The position numbers were made by a program, and so were the translations under genes. From Archilochus colubris (taxonomy: Eukaryota; Chordata; Aves; Apodiformes; Trochilidae), in the NCBI GenBank assembly GCA_023079485.1, contig CM041085.1, positions 31,915,121 to 31,979,120 on the forward strand: DNA of 64,000 nucleotides, read 5' to 3'. The notes beneath the pieces were generated by a model. The model did no database searches. It was not told the origin of the DNA and worked only from the letters and a program-made list of their open reading frames with translations. Position 1 is the stretch's first letter. The number at the start of each line of letters is the position of its first letter. Below are positions 12,201 through 22,945 of the stretch, one piece after another.

Positions 12201-14843
12201 CCAAATGGCGGGGAAAGAAATTTATAAAACAGACATTCAACTCTACCCTTGTCATACAGTCCGGAATGGCTCTAAGAGAAGATGTCTTTTGGATATTTCC
12301 AAAATAAAGACAAATATTAATTTAATGTAATTTTGGGAAGACAGAAGCAGGAATCAGCTGCTGGGTTTGGTCTCAATGACATTCAGGTAATTTTGCAGAG
12401 CTCTGATACCATACAAATACCTTAAAGCCCTAAAATTTACTTAGGATTTACTTAAGTCCCCTTTACATGGCAGAACAACTTAAAGACCCTGAATGAGATG
12501 GAGGACTGCAGTTTGTTTTAAAGGCATTTCCTAGCAGGTGAAATTAGTGTTCATGCATGCTTAGCCATAAAGGACAATAACGTCAGAGCCTGAGAGGCTG
12601 TGTTGTGCTGCAGAGTGGGGACATAAGCATTAACATTCCAGTATTGATGAGACAATTTAAGCTTTAATTAATAGATGTGTTTGTTAGCTGCTGCCACTGA
12701 CAGGGATGTGTGTTCTGCAGCACTTTGGAGCTGGTTGTGTGGGTGAGAGTTACACGTGGTGCATATTCCAAGCTAATTGACTTAAATACTTCCTTAACGC
12801 CTACCTCTATATGAAATTCCAATTACAGTGTCTCATTTTACAGATCTTGTAGCATAGTATGTTTCCACTGGCATTTGCCAGCAAATATATCACAGCAAAG
12901 TCAAAGTGTCCTTCAATATTTATCAATAAAAAACAAACGCAGTCATTACATTTAAAAACACTGGCATAATTCTGATTTTTGTGAGGGTGTGCTGCTGGAT
13001 TAAGCTGTCACTCTTGTACAAAGCATCCCCATAGCTATTGGTGTAGAACTTAAGTGAGAGGGCAGGAGGAGGAGCTCCCAGCCACAGCCACCTGAGCTCC
13101 CAAGATGAATACTTCTTGTCAGCAAACCCTGTTGTCTTTTCTTATGTCATTACATTTCTCTACAGTATCTTCTGTACCACAGCCAAGTCATCCTTTTTGA
13201 AAAGTTTTCCCCTTACATTTTTATGTCTCCCGATTACACAAATTCTGCATCTCTGTGTGTCAGGGAGCAGATAAAATTAAGGTAATTTGTGTAGACAACT
13301 GTTACGGTTCGACGTAACTTATAACTTTGGATCCACGAGAGCAAAGCCCAGCCACCAAGGGTTGGGTGCAACCATAAAGCTTTATCTGACGAATAACACA
13401 AGCAAAGTGATGTAACCCCATGAAGATAGGGCAAATGTGTTGTGAGACAAAAGGGAGAGAAAGAGGGGGAAGGGAGCAAGAGAAAAGAATGAGGGAGAAA
13501 GAGAGAGAGAAAAGAGTGAGAGAGAGAGAGAAAGAGAGAGATATCACCACCCACAGATCCAGTGGCATCCGCTGATCTTTGTTCTTCGGGATGGTGATCC
13601 GATTCCAGATGGGCCAAAGGTCCGGTGCAGGGTGGTGGCTCGGTGGAAGGCAACCATGAATAAACACTTGGGTGTTCCTTATATACACCAGGATTCCCAC
13701 TGCTCTTGAGGCTGATTCAGGCTCCAGGAATTTCACCTCTCAGGAGGGTCCCCTGGCCCCATGGAAAAGGCCATTGCTGGCTAGCTCTTGGTGGTTCGTG
13801 GCCATCAGCCAGTTTGCCAGCTCCACCTGGGTGGGAACCCCCACCTGACATTTTCAGTCAATGTGTGTCTATGCCCTTATATTCCATTTTCCACATTGTC
13901 ATGGGAGGCAAAGGAAATTCAAAATTCCACTGAATGGAACCTTACTCACAATTACCTATGTGTTTCCCGCTTTACAAGGTCCAAGAGTGATCCAAATAAC
14001 TTGAATTGGCCTTATTTTCACTTACCTATAACTGCTTTAGTAATGTTTTAGCTCAGATTCTATACTGAATTACAGAAGTTTACAAAAGAGACTTTTATAT
14101 CCATCTTTTTTTCTCAGGGGAAGATGACCCATTTGGGTTTGCTTGAAATGCATTGTGGTTTGCAATGGAAAACTTGAATTTACATTTTAGCTTTAGTTTC
14201 GCATTATTTTAAAAATTGAAGTTATACAGTAGGAGTCAGAGTTCTTTAACTGTTTTGTGAGTTTTTTCCTGAGTCATTGGAACTGAAATATTCTTTTATC
14301 TTGCTTGACTTTATGCAGATAGCAGTTCCTCAGGGAAAAGAGCAGATGACAAAAATGGGAATGACTTAATTGTGCCAAAGAGAGATCAGTTTGGAGGTGG
14401 TCGTCCAGTCCCAGAAGCAGGTAAGACTGACCATGTTAATTCATTTTGAACTTTTCAGTCAGGTGCTATAGATCCAGATTCTATGGTCAAGAATTGAATA
14501 ATCTACTTCCATATTCTGAGCTTCTTCCTGACTTCCTTGATCATACAGTTTATTTTCTCAGCATGATTTGCTCCAGATATTAGTACTTAAGTGACTGACT
14601 AGCTTTATTTTTAATGAAGTAATTCAGGTTTTCTCTACTGGTTTCTTACTGTATTAATAAAGTGCAATTTCTCTTAACCTCATTGTAGGTGCTGTGTTAC
14701 CCTTAGCCTTAGGCTTGGCCATCACTGCTTTACTGCTGCTTATGGTTGCTTGCAGACTACGTTTAGTGAGACAGAAGCTTAAAAAAGCTCGACCCATTAC
14801 ATCTGAAGAGTCTGATTACCTCATCAATGGGATGTATCTCTAA
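3137..14843 (+). CDS. LRP11: LRP11, low-density lipoprotein receptor-related protein 11 (3' half; five coding exons)
   Basis: Joined exons 3137-3275, 5347-5472, 6185-6394, 14319-14420 and 14689-14843 (stop TAA at 14841) give 243 residues, roughly the C-terminal half of a protein that is about 500 residues in mammals. All junctions after the first exon are phase 1 and every intron is GT-AG. In order the residues show the last strands of a PKD domain (LTVTDTAG...VSVTVLP), a cysteine-rich LDL-receptor class A module ending [10 protein letters not shown], a Ser/Thr/Lys-rich stalk, one transmembrane helix and a short basic tail ending NGMYL. This is the known LRP11 architecture after the N-terminal MANEC domain, whose exons lie before this window. 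The product should be a type I plasma-membrane protein; its molecular function is poorly known. I looked in 1-3136 for the preceding PKD exon and did not find it. PCMT1 and NUP43 downstream match mammalian gene order and support the name. Confidence 0.95.
3276..5346. other. LRP11 intron between PKD and LDLa exons
   Basis: Unique-looking AT-rich intron with GT-AG ends. No repeat or other gene seen. It holds two telomere-like CCCTAA units near 4004-4015, too few to matter. Confidence 0.75.
5347..5472 (+). CDS. LRP11: LRP11 exon: LDL-receptor class A module
   Basis: Acceptor TCTCAACAG and donor AACC|GTAAGTG; phase 1 at both ends, so the exon is a skippable 126-nt module. It encodes about 42 residues with the LDLa pattern: F-x-C-x-x-G-x-C-I, then CDG, then CPDGSDE and a final C. 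The DGSDE acidic cluster is the calcium-binding signature of these repeats. There are extra cysteines (CVGVC and GCC) beyond the usual six. Confidence 0.95.
5473..6184. other. LRP11 intron between LDLa and stalk exons
   Basis: A 712-nt GT-AG intron; nothing else recognised. Confidence 0.75.
6185..6394 (+). CDS. LRP11: LRP11 exon: extracellular stalk
   Basis: Acceptor CTTAACACAG and donor CCAG|GTAAGA; 210 nt, phase 1 at both ends. It encodes about 70 residues rich in Thr, Ser, Asn and Lys, with no cysteine and no recognised fold, consistent with an O-glycosylated stalk between the LDLa module and the membrane. N-x-S/T sites are present (for example NQS). The function is inferred from position and composition only. 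Confidence 0.88.
6609..7315 (+). mobile_element. CR1 LINE fragment, 3' part (sense to LRP11)
   Basis: Decayed CR1 non-LTR retrotransposon. In translation it shows the CR1 ORF2 C-terminal signature ([19 protein letters not shown]), then the diagnostic phrases 'gaacagactgcccagggag' and 'ttggacttgatgatcttgaaggtcc', with several frameshifts. It is 5'-truncated, as most CR1 copies are, and lies in the large LRP11 intron. Confidence 0.9.
7316..9308. other. LRP11 intron sequence between two CR1 copies
   Basis: Intronic DNA with no recognised repeat or exon. A local AT-rich block lies near 7555-7610 (repeated ATATTGATTATTATGGGA-like words). Open frames on both strands near 7923-8319 lack splice context and known domains. 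Confidence 0.6.
9309..10265 (-). mobile_element. CR1 LINE fragment, reverse-transcriptase C-terminus (antisense to LRP11)
   Basis: On the minus strand this is a 0.96-kb 5'-truncated CR1. A readable stretch at 9709-10074 encodes the ORF2 C-terminal signature ([29 protein letters not shown]). Its 3' end at about 9309 keeps the degenerate ATTCTATGA tail. No intact protein remains. Confidence 0.93.
10583..10905 (-). mobile_element. Solo LTR of an endogenous retrovirus, copy 1
   Basis: A 323-bp element bounded by inverted TGTAG...CTACA ends and flanked by a perfect 6-bp target-site duplication CTCTAC (10577-10582 and 10906-10911). No internal retroviral region is attached, so this is a solo LTR left by recombination. 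Read on the minus strand it has a CCAATAAAAGG promoter-like core at 10777-10787, which suggests minus orientation. A diverged second copy lies at 21563-21906. It sits in an LRP11 intron, antisense to that gene. The LTR family name is not recognised. Confidence 0.85.
10951..10988. repeat. 20-bp direct repeat, 1.8 copies
   Basis: TTTTCAAGGAGTTAA begins at 10951 and again at 10971, a 20-bp period. It starts about 40 bp after the solo LTR's target-site duplication and looks like replication slippage. Confidence 0.7.
10989..13299. other. LRP11 intron sequence between LTR elements
   Basis: Nothing recognised: no exon, RNA gene or mobile element with readable diagnostic motifs. Confidence 0.6.
13300..13855 (-). 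mobile_element. LTR-like element with embedded GA/CT tract
   Basis: The left end TGTTACGGTTCGAC reads on the minus strand as an LTR 3' end (...CGTAACA). The right end near 13850 reads on the minus strand as TGTCAGGTGGGGG. On the minus strand a TATA box (GTATATAAGGAACACC) lies near 13675-13690, giving a short U3 and a long R-U5 that contains the purine tract at 13449-13542. No clear target-site duplication was found, so the right boundary is uncertain. It lies in an LRP11 intron. Long open frames here are by-products of the CT repeat. Confidence 0.5.
13449..13542. repeat. GA-rich polypurine tract
   Basis: About 94 bp of nearly pure A/G on the plus strand, ending in GAGAGAGA runs. Such mirror-like polypurine stretches can form triplex DNA; here it is part of the LTR-like element. 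Confidence 0.85.
14319..14420 (+). CDS. LRP11: LRP11 exon: juxtamembrane segment
   Basis: Acceptor TTTATGCAG and donor GAAGCAG|GTAAGA; 102 nt, phase 1 at both ends. It encodes a short hydrophilic segment ([11 protein letters not shown]...[16 protein letters not shown]) just outside the membrane. It is separated from the previous exon by the largest intron visible in this gene (about 7.9 kb), which is full of mobile-element remnants. Confidence 0.9.
14689..14843 (+). CDS. LRP11: LRP11 last coding exon: transmembrane helix and cytoplasmic tail
   Basis: Acceptor CATTGTAG. Fifty-one codons and a TAA stop: a hydrophobic run ([21 protein letters not shown]) makes the membrane span. It is followed by a basic stop-transfer stretch ([13 protein letters not shown]) and a tail ending [10 protein letters not shown]. 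The tail holds N-G-M-Y, which fits the N-x-x-Y type of PTB or endocytic signal seen in LDL-receptor relatives; that reading is inference. Confidence 0.94.
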
Positions 14844-15841
14844 AAATTGGATTTAGGTGATGTTTTTTCTCCCCTTCCCCTGTGTCCATGAACCTCTGCC
14901 TCTACAAAAGGACCAAAAAAACCCTTTATTTAAGTTTCAAGTGCAGGAGAAGCCTATGAGATGAGAAACACGTTCTTCCCCTTTGGTGACAGAAATTAAG
15001 AATTGTTCAGGCTCCAGAGAGTAGCTCCAGTTGGCTCTTGAGCAGAAGACAGATGAGGACACCCCAAACTGCATGCAGGGTGCCCCTGCCCTCCCCACAG
15101 TAGTTGGGGTCCCAGCCATGGCAGAGTGTGCCCCAGGGCCAGGGCACTGGAGCAGTCAAGGCCCAGCAGCCCCGGACACAGGGGCCGAGGTGCAGAAGGA
15201 AACCTCCCTGCTCTTGTCACTGCTGCCACCTTTGGGCTCCACTCTGGGGATGCTCCAGACCAAAGCGTTACTTCCCAGTCTAGCAGAGACTATTTGTGTA
15301 GTTTCCACGTGATTCACGGGGAGTATTTTCATTAAAGAATTTGTCTTGCTTTGTTAATTAAAACTAATTGCTCTCTAAGCACCAGCTTTTGTAATGAAAT
15401 TTGAGATTTGAGGAACAAAGCATCTTTTTTTTTTCATTTGTAGTGTAAACCTCTGTGCAGCTAACAGAGAGTCATAATTACTAAATGCTAAAAATAAAAA
15501 AATACAAGAAGTCCTCAGTGAGTGAGTTTGGACTTAGCAGCGCTCAAGAGCAGCCACGTGCAATCCCAGAGCTGTGTCTCTCCCTGAGGCTCAGGGCTTG
15601 TTCAGCCTTTTCCACCTCTAGCTCAACACCCTGCACAGCATGAGAACACAGCACACAGTGGTTTTCACCTGAGACACCAGAGTGTAGGGTTCTTTCTGTT
15701 CATCCCATAGCACCCTGCAAAGCTTGAAAGCTTCAGTGACCTGCCCTCACCCCAGCAAAATTCTCATAGAATTAGAGCAAGTAATAGATATGTGTGAGTG
15801 AACCTCAGATATGTCAACAGTAAAATGTGTACAGTACATGT

Positions 15842-15866
15842 TATATATACTTATATATATATATAC
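15842..15866. repeat. TA microsatellite in LRP11 3'UTR
   Basis: TATATATAC-TTATATATATATATAC, alternating T/A about 25 bp long. Confidence 0.85.
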
Positions 15867-16067
15867 ACCGTGCTGTCTATCTTGTTTGACTGTCCAAGGA
15901 CAACATTCATCCTGGGTCCCAATAAAAAGAGAGGCAAATGAGGCATGCATCTATTTTGTATGTCGTCTTTTGTACTTCAGTAACTTTGAGTCAGCGAGAA
16001 TATTGCCCTGGTATACAAACTGTTCTTCAAGTTGCTCGGTCTTGATTACTTTATGTAAAATAGCTCT

Positions 16068-16073
16068 AATAAA
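16068..16073 (+). terminator. Candidate distal poly(A) signal of LRP11
   Basis: AATAAA followed within about 40 bases by U/GU-rich sequence (TTTATTCTTATATTTCCTGCACTGTG). It is the last well-formed signal downstream of the LRP11 stop before the intergenic spacer. Confidence 0.45.
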
Positions 16074-16095
16074 CCTATTTTATTCTTATATTTCC

Positions 16096-19000
16096 TGCAC
16101 TGTGTTTATTTTTACGCCTCCAGCTAAGTGTTCTAGACCACAGCATGAGAGCAGACAGAAGTACATTTCTCCTCTCTGGGAAACAGCCTTAAAAGAAGCT
16201 GGAATGTGTACGATGGGTGATGTTGTTGAGATATATTGTTGTATGAAGAGTGAGAAGAACCTCCAAGACCTGTCTGTCAAGCAGGACACCAGTCACAGAG
16301 CTGGCTGTGCCAACAGCTCAGGGAATCCAGTCGCCAGTGCTTCTTGCTCAGAGCCTTCCTGCCATGTCAGGCAAAGTCTGGTTGTTCATACTTCAGCATT
16401 ACATCAGGTCCAGGAGACCACCTGCCGATGCTGCCCATTTCTAACTTGGGAGCGTGGCCTCTCTTCAGTCCCAGCCTATAGCAGGCATAGCAAATAGTAC
16501 ACGACCCAAAAGCCAACATTTTAAATATAGCCTTCTAGGAAGGCACACTGCCCATTTGTCTGAGATATTATTTCCGATCACTGACATTTCTTTGGGGTTA
16601 AATACCTGATTTTCCTTCACCACCTTACTGTAGCAACAAGAAAAGTAGTCTTTCCTCAGTCCATAGTTCTCCTGTTACCAAAACCCGTTCCTCCAGCATG
16701 CAGCCAGCAGGAAAACAAAAAGTTTGGTTTTGTTCTGTTGGGCAGGACACAAGAAGATCCTGCACAGAGCACAAGTCAGCCAGCACAGCCATCGTGCAAG
16801 AAGCTGCTCAGCTTTTCAGCCACTCTGCCCAACAGAAGGCTTTGGTGCTCTGCTGCTGCCAGTGGAATCAAACTTCATAGGTTTTATAAACCCCTCCAAG
16901 CAGGGCTGGAGCTAGAGCAGCAGACAGCAAGTGTAGCACAGGAGTCTGGTTATTGCTAAGTTATAGTTGCCAGTCTTCCTAGGGACTCTTCTTTCTAGAA
17001 GGGGAGATGGCAAGACTTGGTGCTGTGCAGACCACCAGCCTGAGTCTTGTCATTGCTCAGGTCACTGTGAACTCCACAGCTGGAGTGCATAAAAAGTTTG
17101 CACCTTATCAGAAAACCTGGGCATTGTCAGGTAGATGAAGAGCAAGACAAAGTTAACAAAATAACATACTGGCTTGGCAGCTCCTGCAGTTAATATACAC
17201 TGGGCTCAATAATGTGTTTTCATCCTATTTTATAAGTGATACTGAACTACTGAGCCAGAGTACCTAGCAGAAAAAGCAGACAAAGACACCTTTGTCAACA
17301 CGCTGGGAGTGCTGCTGCCTTCTCCCCAGGTTGCTCCAAGCCATTGCCTCACACTGACACCACTTCTGCAGCCCCTTCCCAGCATCTCCCAAGGCTGGGG
17401 CCCTCTCTCCCGTTGCAAAGGAGTGCGGAGAGCAGGCACTGCTTCTACCCCATATTCATGGTTGCATCTCTAACTGCTTTCATAGCTTCTCACAGAAACC
17501 TCAGGAGCTAGGGAGTTTTATACGGTGCTTATGCTGCAGGAGAACCCAGACTTTCTGTGTGGGAATCCACTATTTGAGGTCTGTCAGATCTGTTTTTCCT
17601 GTCCTGAACGCTGACATGTCTAGCCACGCATCTGGGAATATGATCAATCCATCTGTTATTACTGCCAGCATGCTTTAGGCAGATAGGCAGAGAATATCAA
17701 TTGCTTTGATAGCAATGCTCCTCTGTGGATCTTACTCTGTGTATTAGGAGAGACCATTACTATTTTTTTTTCCTTGTACTTAAACGTGGGTCAAGACATG
17801 TATTTCAGTTACATCACATTTTATATTTTCAATTGTTTTGCCCTTCAGACCAACTTATGTACTCTTGACGGTACAAATTATTTCAAATAATTATTTAATT
17901 TCCTGGCTGTAGTACAAATTATTTCAAATAATTATTTAATTTCCTGGCTGTAGTCTTTCCCTGACACTGTAGACTTATAGCAAGGATAGTTCCCAAAGCA
18001 CATTTGCAAAACAAAAAGGCCGAAATAGGTCACTGATGCTCCATTTGCCTTTTAAATCCTAGATAAACCACAAGAGTTTCAATCCCGAACTCTGCAGAGC
18101 CAGTCAGAAGCAGGAACTAATAGCAACACAAACACACCACCCAAAACAAAGGCAGAGCCTTTCTAGTAATCCCCAACAGAATTCAGTCATGCATCACTGA
18201 GGTCTGCCCTTGTTGTTTTCATGAGCACCAGGAATTGAGATTTTTCATTTTCTAATGGCAGAAGCCAGAACAGTAGAAGCAAAGGAAAGAGCTAGAAAAG
18301 ATTAAGAGAGCTGATGGATGTCAATAAACACGTAGTAATTAGTACAAAAGAAAAGAGCCTCTGAAACAATCAGCCTGAATATAAAAAGGAAAACCTGCCA
18401 TGAGCAGGAAATATTTGGGGGGGAGGGGAGAGGGGAATACAGTAGAAGTAACTTTGTTACATGTTTTTTAACTAATACTCACTTTAAACAAGCCAGAAAA
18501 TGAAAATGTAAGGCTACACATACATTTGTGCTGTAACAAAAGCACTTGATGAACACTGCACTCTGCACTGGGGCTCTTAAACACAAAGAAAGAGGTCAAG
18601 AATCAGCACAAGAAGCCAGTTTAGAAACACATTTTTAAAGATAACCTGCTAGAACTCTAAGTTCTGCATTTATAAGGCTCCTGGCTGACAGTTATAAACC
18701 AGTCATCCATGAAAACTGTATTTTGAGCAGGTTGAGAAAAAAGCAGACAGGGCAGAAAGATTCAGTGCTGAGAAGGACTGAGAGTCACAGCTTGCAGGGA
18801 TGTTATGAGTTGCTCAGACAAACAGAAATGTATAATCCTGTTTTAAAGAGGGCAGAGCAAGAAATTTTGACAGACTTCTTAACAAGTACCAGGCCCTAAT
18901 GCACAAAAGAGAAGCATTTAAGATAGCTACATTCAAAACAAATGACTGAACAACATCAACAGCAGGAAAACTGAATGTGTAGAGGACTGGAAAGAACTTG

Positions 19001-21562
19001 AAAGCAAGGCAGCACAGTGGAAATTTGGGGACTCTGGGGAAAGCATCCCTGAAGGCTGTGGTCAGAGCATTATCCTAGGCAGATGCTCTGAATCACCTGT
19101 TTTCCTAACCAGAGACCTTTGATAATGCTTTCTTAGTCCATACTGCATCTGAAACAAAAGTTCCTGGTTAACCTCAGATGCCCTTCCCCCATTATAGAAA
19201 AAAAAAGGATTTGGCAGAAGCTGGCAAACAAGATACTTAACCTGTTCATACCAACATGTAAGATGCAAACATATGCCTACACACAGCTGGAAAAAGGACT
19301 AAAGTTTCTCAATAGCTTCAGAGAATGTTTTCAAGAATACGTAGTAGATCAGTTCCTCAGAAGCATCTGATGAAAAGGGCCTGACTACAAAGAAATGCGG
19401 AAACTTTAAATGAGATGTTAGACAAAGTCCATCAACAATCCTTATGAAAATAATCCATTGTTGCTAAAACAGTTTTGTTAAAGAGGCACAGATTAAGTCT
19501 CCAGTTTTCAGGTTCAAGGTGATGAGACAGAGTTCTATTTCTCCTTTCTTAAGTTTTCAGGCATTTTTTAACAAGCTGTTGGAGCTCTTCCATACATATT
19601 TCAATAATAACTATGTCCATTTAATTAATAATTTAAATAAGTGCAATTTTAGTTCACTGAGCACATTCTGCCGAGCATCTCATTAACACCCTGCCAAGAA
19701 TGTGAGAGAATAATAAAAGCCTTTCACAGGAAATGCATCAGAACGCCTCAGCTGCATTATGTATTTGTGCCATGTATAGAACTGCCACCTGGAACAGGAA
19801 GCAGCCCTCTATGCCAAGGATTAAAAAGGTTAAACAGGACACGTATGGAAAAGTTTATAGGAACTCTATCTGCATAAGGCCAAGTTTTTTCCCAAGCTGA
19901 TTTTCTCAGGCCTGGCTGAGGCAATGAAACCCAGACCTTGCCCCCAGCTCTGAGCATTCAAGTGCGTATCAATTACAGTGAAGACAAAAGTTGATAGTGC
20001 CTCAAGAATGTCTTTGCACGTCCCACAACTGTTCTTCAACCTTTCACAATTATAAGCAGGTGGACAATAGCTCAATTAGAGCCAACAAACTGTATGAACC
20101 CACAAAACCAACTTAAACCTCCTGCTTGGATCCATCTGTTGTATACCACAGCACTTAAAACTCTAATTTACACTTCCTGATGTGTAAAGCCTGGAGGCTC
20201 TCAAAGACCAGTTTCAGACTTCATTATCTCCTGCATCCCCCTGCACACCTGATGGATTTGGGGCAGCACTTTCCCTCCATTATTTTTTGTTTGGTTGTTG
20301 GTTTGTTTTGCACCCTGTGCTTGCATGACCTCATTATGCCTTTTTGCTGAGCCAGAACCACTGCTCATTCACTTCAGCAGAATAACCTCTTCCACATCAT
20401 CTGGGACAAAGAACAGAGGTTAACATAAAGGTAACTGGTATTCTTTGTCTTTCTAACTGCATCATAATGTGTTCCACCTCAAAAATAAGCTAAATGAAAC
20501 CAGAGGTACAAATCACAGGCTTGGTTTGCATTACTCATCATTTGCATTGTATTAAAATCAAGGAACTGCAATCGCATCTTTTCTGCAAATTGCATTTAAA
20601 TTAAATGCAGTACATCTTAAGGCACATCAAAGCGTAAAAGGGAAAAAATATTGCTGCTGTAACAATGGGTTAATACCCTTCTTTCTGAGAGGAACAACAG
20701 TATTCATTCAGAATTTTCCTCTAGACATTTTAGTTTACCCTTTTGTGCCAATGGTTAATGCCACAGTCCCTCCACACTCAAGACCCCTTATCATCACATT
20801 GCAAAAACACTGCACACGTGGAGAGGACTGCTGCCAGATGGATGCTCCAGGAGCTACCACATAGACCCACCCTGCTCCAGGCATTCTTGCCCACTTCAAA
20901 CTTGCTGACCACAAAACATCTCGGGACTCATCAAGGTGGCCTCAAATACCAGTGCTGATGCTCAGTCTCTGTGTGATCGTTTCCCTCCAAAAAAAAAAAA
21001 CAAACCCAAAAAACCAAAACAACACCCATCATCATCTCCATGCCCAAGTTAACTGGCTGGTTTGAACAGAAATAGTAAATAAACTGGTAACTTCTGCTAC
21101 ATGAACAGAAAGCATCCATAGGTCACACCAAAATGCTCTTCTCTGCAGAGCATCCACAGCTGTTTGTGGGCTTTCAAGATACAAGTATGGGCTCTTGGTT
21201 CCTCTCTGCTTAGGCTCTGAAGGTCTTCTACTGTCTCATCCCTGGAAAAAAATGGACAAGTGACTGTCACTGGTTCAGCCAAGCTGTTCTCCCAAGTTGT
21301 TCTGGCTTTGAGGTGAGCAGATCATACACTCCTACTTAGCTGGACTCAGTCACAGATGGCAGACAGAACTCATACCATGTACACACAGCCTGTGCCCCAA
21401 AATACCCAGTTGTGAACTAAAAAATTCCAAACAGATAGTAATACTTCAGTTATATTCATATGGTATTGGGCTTGGTAACTGCTGCAATACACTGATTTAC
21501 CGAAAATGGATGCACTGGTTGGGTCATTTAGTATGCCAGTATTTTTATACATGCTGGCCTTT
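16096..21562. other. Intergenic spacer between LRP11 and PCMT1 3' ends
   Basis: AT-rich spacer between two converging genes. It contains the 41-bp tandem duplication at 17871-17952 and a G-rich run near 18417-18436. I see no exon. Open frames here have no recognisable protein signature. Confidence 0.65.
17871..17952. repeat. Exact 41-bp tandem duplication with internal palindrome
   Basis: Two adjacent copies of a 41-bp unit starting GTACAAATTATTTC (17871-17911 and 17912-17952) are identical base for base. Each holds a perfect inverted repeat AATTATT-TCA-AATAATT. Confidence 0.95.
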
Positions 21563-21906
21563 CGTAGCAAGACCAACCTCTTTTAGGGCACAGCGCTTCA
21601 AGGTCCAACGAGGTGTTCCAGCAGAGACTCACGAACAGTGCTCCGAGCCTATAGCCCACAGGGTTGACTAGCCTGGATCAGTGCTGTTGCTCTGAGAGCG
21701 ACTGATCTCTCTGCTGGCTTGCTCAGGAGTGAGCCCTGCCTGTGCTTCAAGCCTCACCTTTTATTGGCCCTAATCCTGCTCCTGCGCAGTTAGGGCCTGC
21801 CTTAATCAGGCACAGGTGGGCCTAACACAAGCTCAGGCCACTCCCTGGGTACTAGTGGCACCTGGTTGCCTCATTTCACTATACCTGGTTGTGTCATTTC
21901 ACTACA
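21563..21906 (-). mobile_element. Solo LTR of an endogenous retrovirus, copy 2
   Basis: Same family as 10583-10905 over its whole length, with scattered substitutions. The first base is changed (CGTAG instead of TGTAG); the far end CACTACA is kept. Flanking bases GCCTTT (21557-21562) and GTCTTT (21907-21912) fit a 6-bp target-site duplication with one mismatch. The right end carries a 23-bp internal duplication (21860-21882 and 21883-21906) not present in copy 1. No internal retroviral sequence is attached. Confidence 0.82.
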
Positions 21907-22009
21907 GTCTTTTTTTTTTTTTGGACATGTAAAGTCCAACAAAATTTAAAAAACACACCACCAAACATAAAAACAGACACCTAGGTGCAGGCTCCTCTCA
22001 ATTTTTTTT

Positions 22010-22015
22010 TTTATT
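22010..22015 (-). terminator. Candidate distal poly(A) signal of PCMT1
   Basis: AATAAA on the minus strand, again inside CTTTGCCAAATAAAA, then a run of A and a GTGTCTGTTTTT-type U/GU-rich element. A further AATAAA lies about 40 bases before it at 22056-22051, followed by GCTGTGTG. It would give a 3'UTR of about 2.3 kb. Confidence 0.45.
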
Positions 22016-22926
22016 TGGCAAAGTAAGCAATTCAGACAGTTCACACAGCATTTATTCAAGCTCTTCAAATCTTCTGCATTTCAACTTGTCCTCTTCTCCA
22101 AGAAGTTTTTACTTCAGAACCATTGCTCCATCATGGAGGGGCTTTAGTTTTCCAGTTTCTAACTGCTACTCCTGGATACTCCTTTCTGTCTGAATACCTG
22201 GATTACCATCAACCCCTTCAGTAGAATGGGTGTGCTAATCCCCAGCCTTGGTCCCTAAAGTCTTACACCTCCTGAAGTGGTTCTCAAGAAAAAAAAAGTT
22301 GTTTCCTGGTCTCAGCTTTACCACCTCTTCCAAGTTAGGCTAGCTTATTACACTGTGTCCAGAAACAAGAATTTGGATACAGTTGAGCTCCTATCATTCA
22401 TTTAACTGATTAAATTAGTGAGAAGATGTAAATAAAGCTGAACTCAAATTGAATTATAGTGACCAAAACGTTGCACATTAGCATGCATCATTTAAGGTAT
22501 TTCACTTCAACACCAAGAACTAGATTCACAGTTGATTTGCGGGTTAGTACAAATTTGTCAGATGCAAGTGGGTTTTTCTGATTTGTATTTTCTAGAATAC
22601 TTACTATCCTAATTCCTTTGTAAGTTTAATTTTTGTGTATGTGCTCGCAGGCTGCAGTCAGATCAGGAGGTGGCACATTAACTTCCAAGCATTTAAATAA
22701 ATTAAGTAATACATATCTTTTACACAAGAACAGGATAGAGCTGACCCTTGAAAGGAAGGTCATTTAAAATGTTTCTCTTTCATATTCAGAGGCCTTTGAA
22801 TTTTTACCTTTATGCTTTCAGGGATTAATTCTATCACATAATTATTGCTGTTTCATCACAAGAAGTCACATGTTTTTGTAGTGATCACAACTGCTTTATA
22901 CAAGTTGGTTTACTCTATAATTCATC

Positions 22927-22945
22927 TTTTTTTTTTTTTTTTTTT
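22927..22945. repeat. T19 homopolymer
   Basis: Nineteen T on the plus strand, in the inferred PCMT1 3'UTR. Confidence 0.9.

Larger units (their letters stand above)
14844..16095 (+). other. LRP11: LRP11 3' untranslated region (inferred extent)
   Basis: This non-coding stretch after the LRP11 stop holds several candidate poly(A) signals: ATTAAA at 15331-15336, AATAAA at 15493-15498 and AATAAA at 16068-16073. The last is followed by T- and GT-rich sequence and is taken as the distal end. A TA microsatellite lies at 15842-15866. The end is approximate and alternative polyadenylation is likely. Confidence 0.55.

Noticed and set aside
13302..13736. Two overlapping minus-strand frames of about 140 codons rich in Ser/Leu/Phe
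   Set aside because: They come from reading the CT repeat of the LTR-like element; no retroviral or host protein signature.
15811..16497. 228-codon open frame on the plus strand, one of the longest in the window
   Set aside because: It runs through the LRP11 3'UTR, a TA microsatellite and the AATAAA at 16068; no domain, no promoter and no conserved pattern seen.
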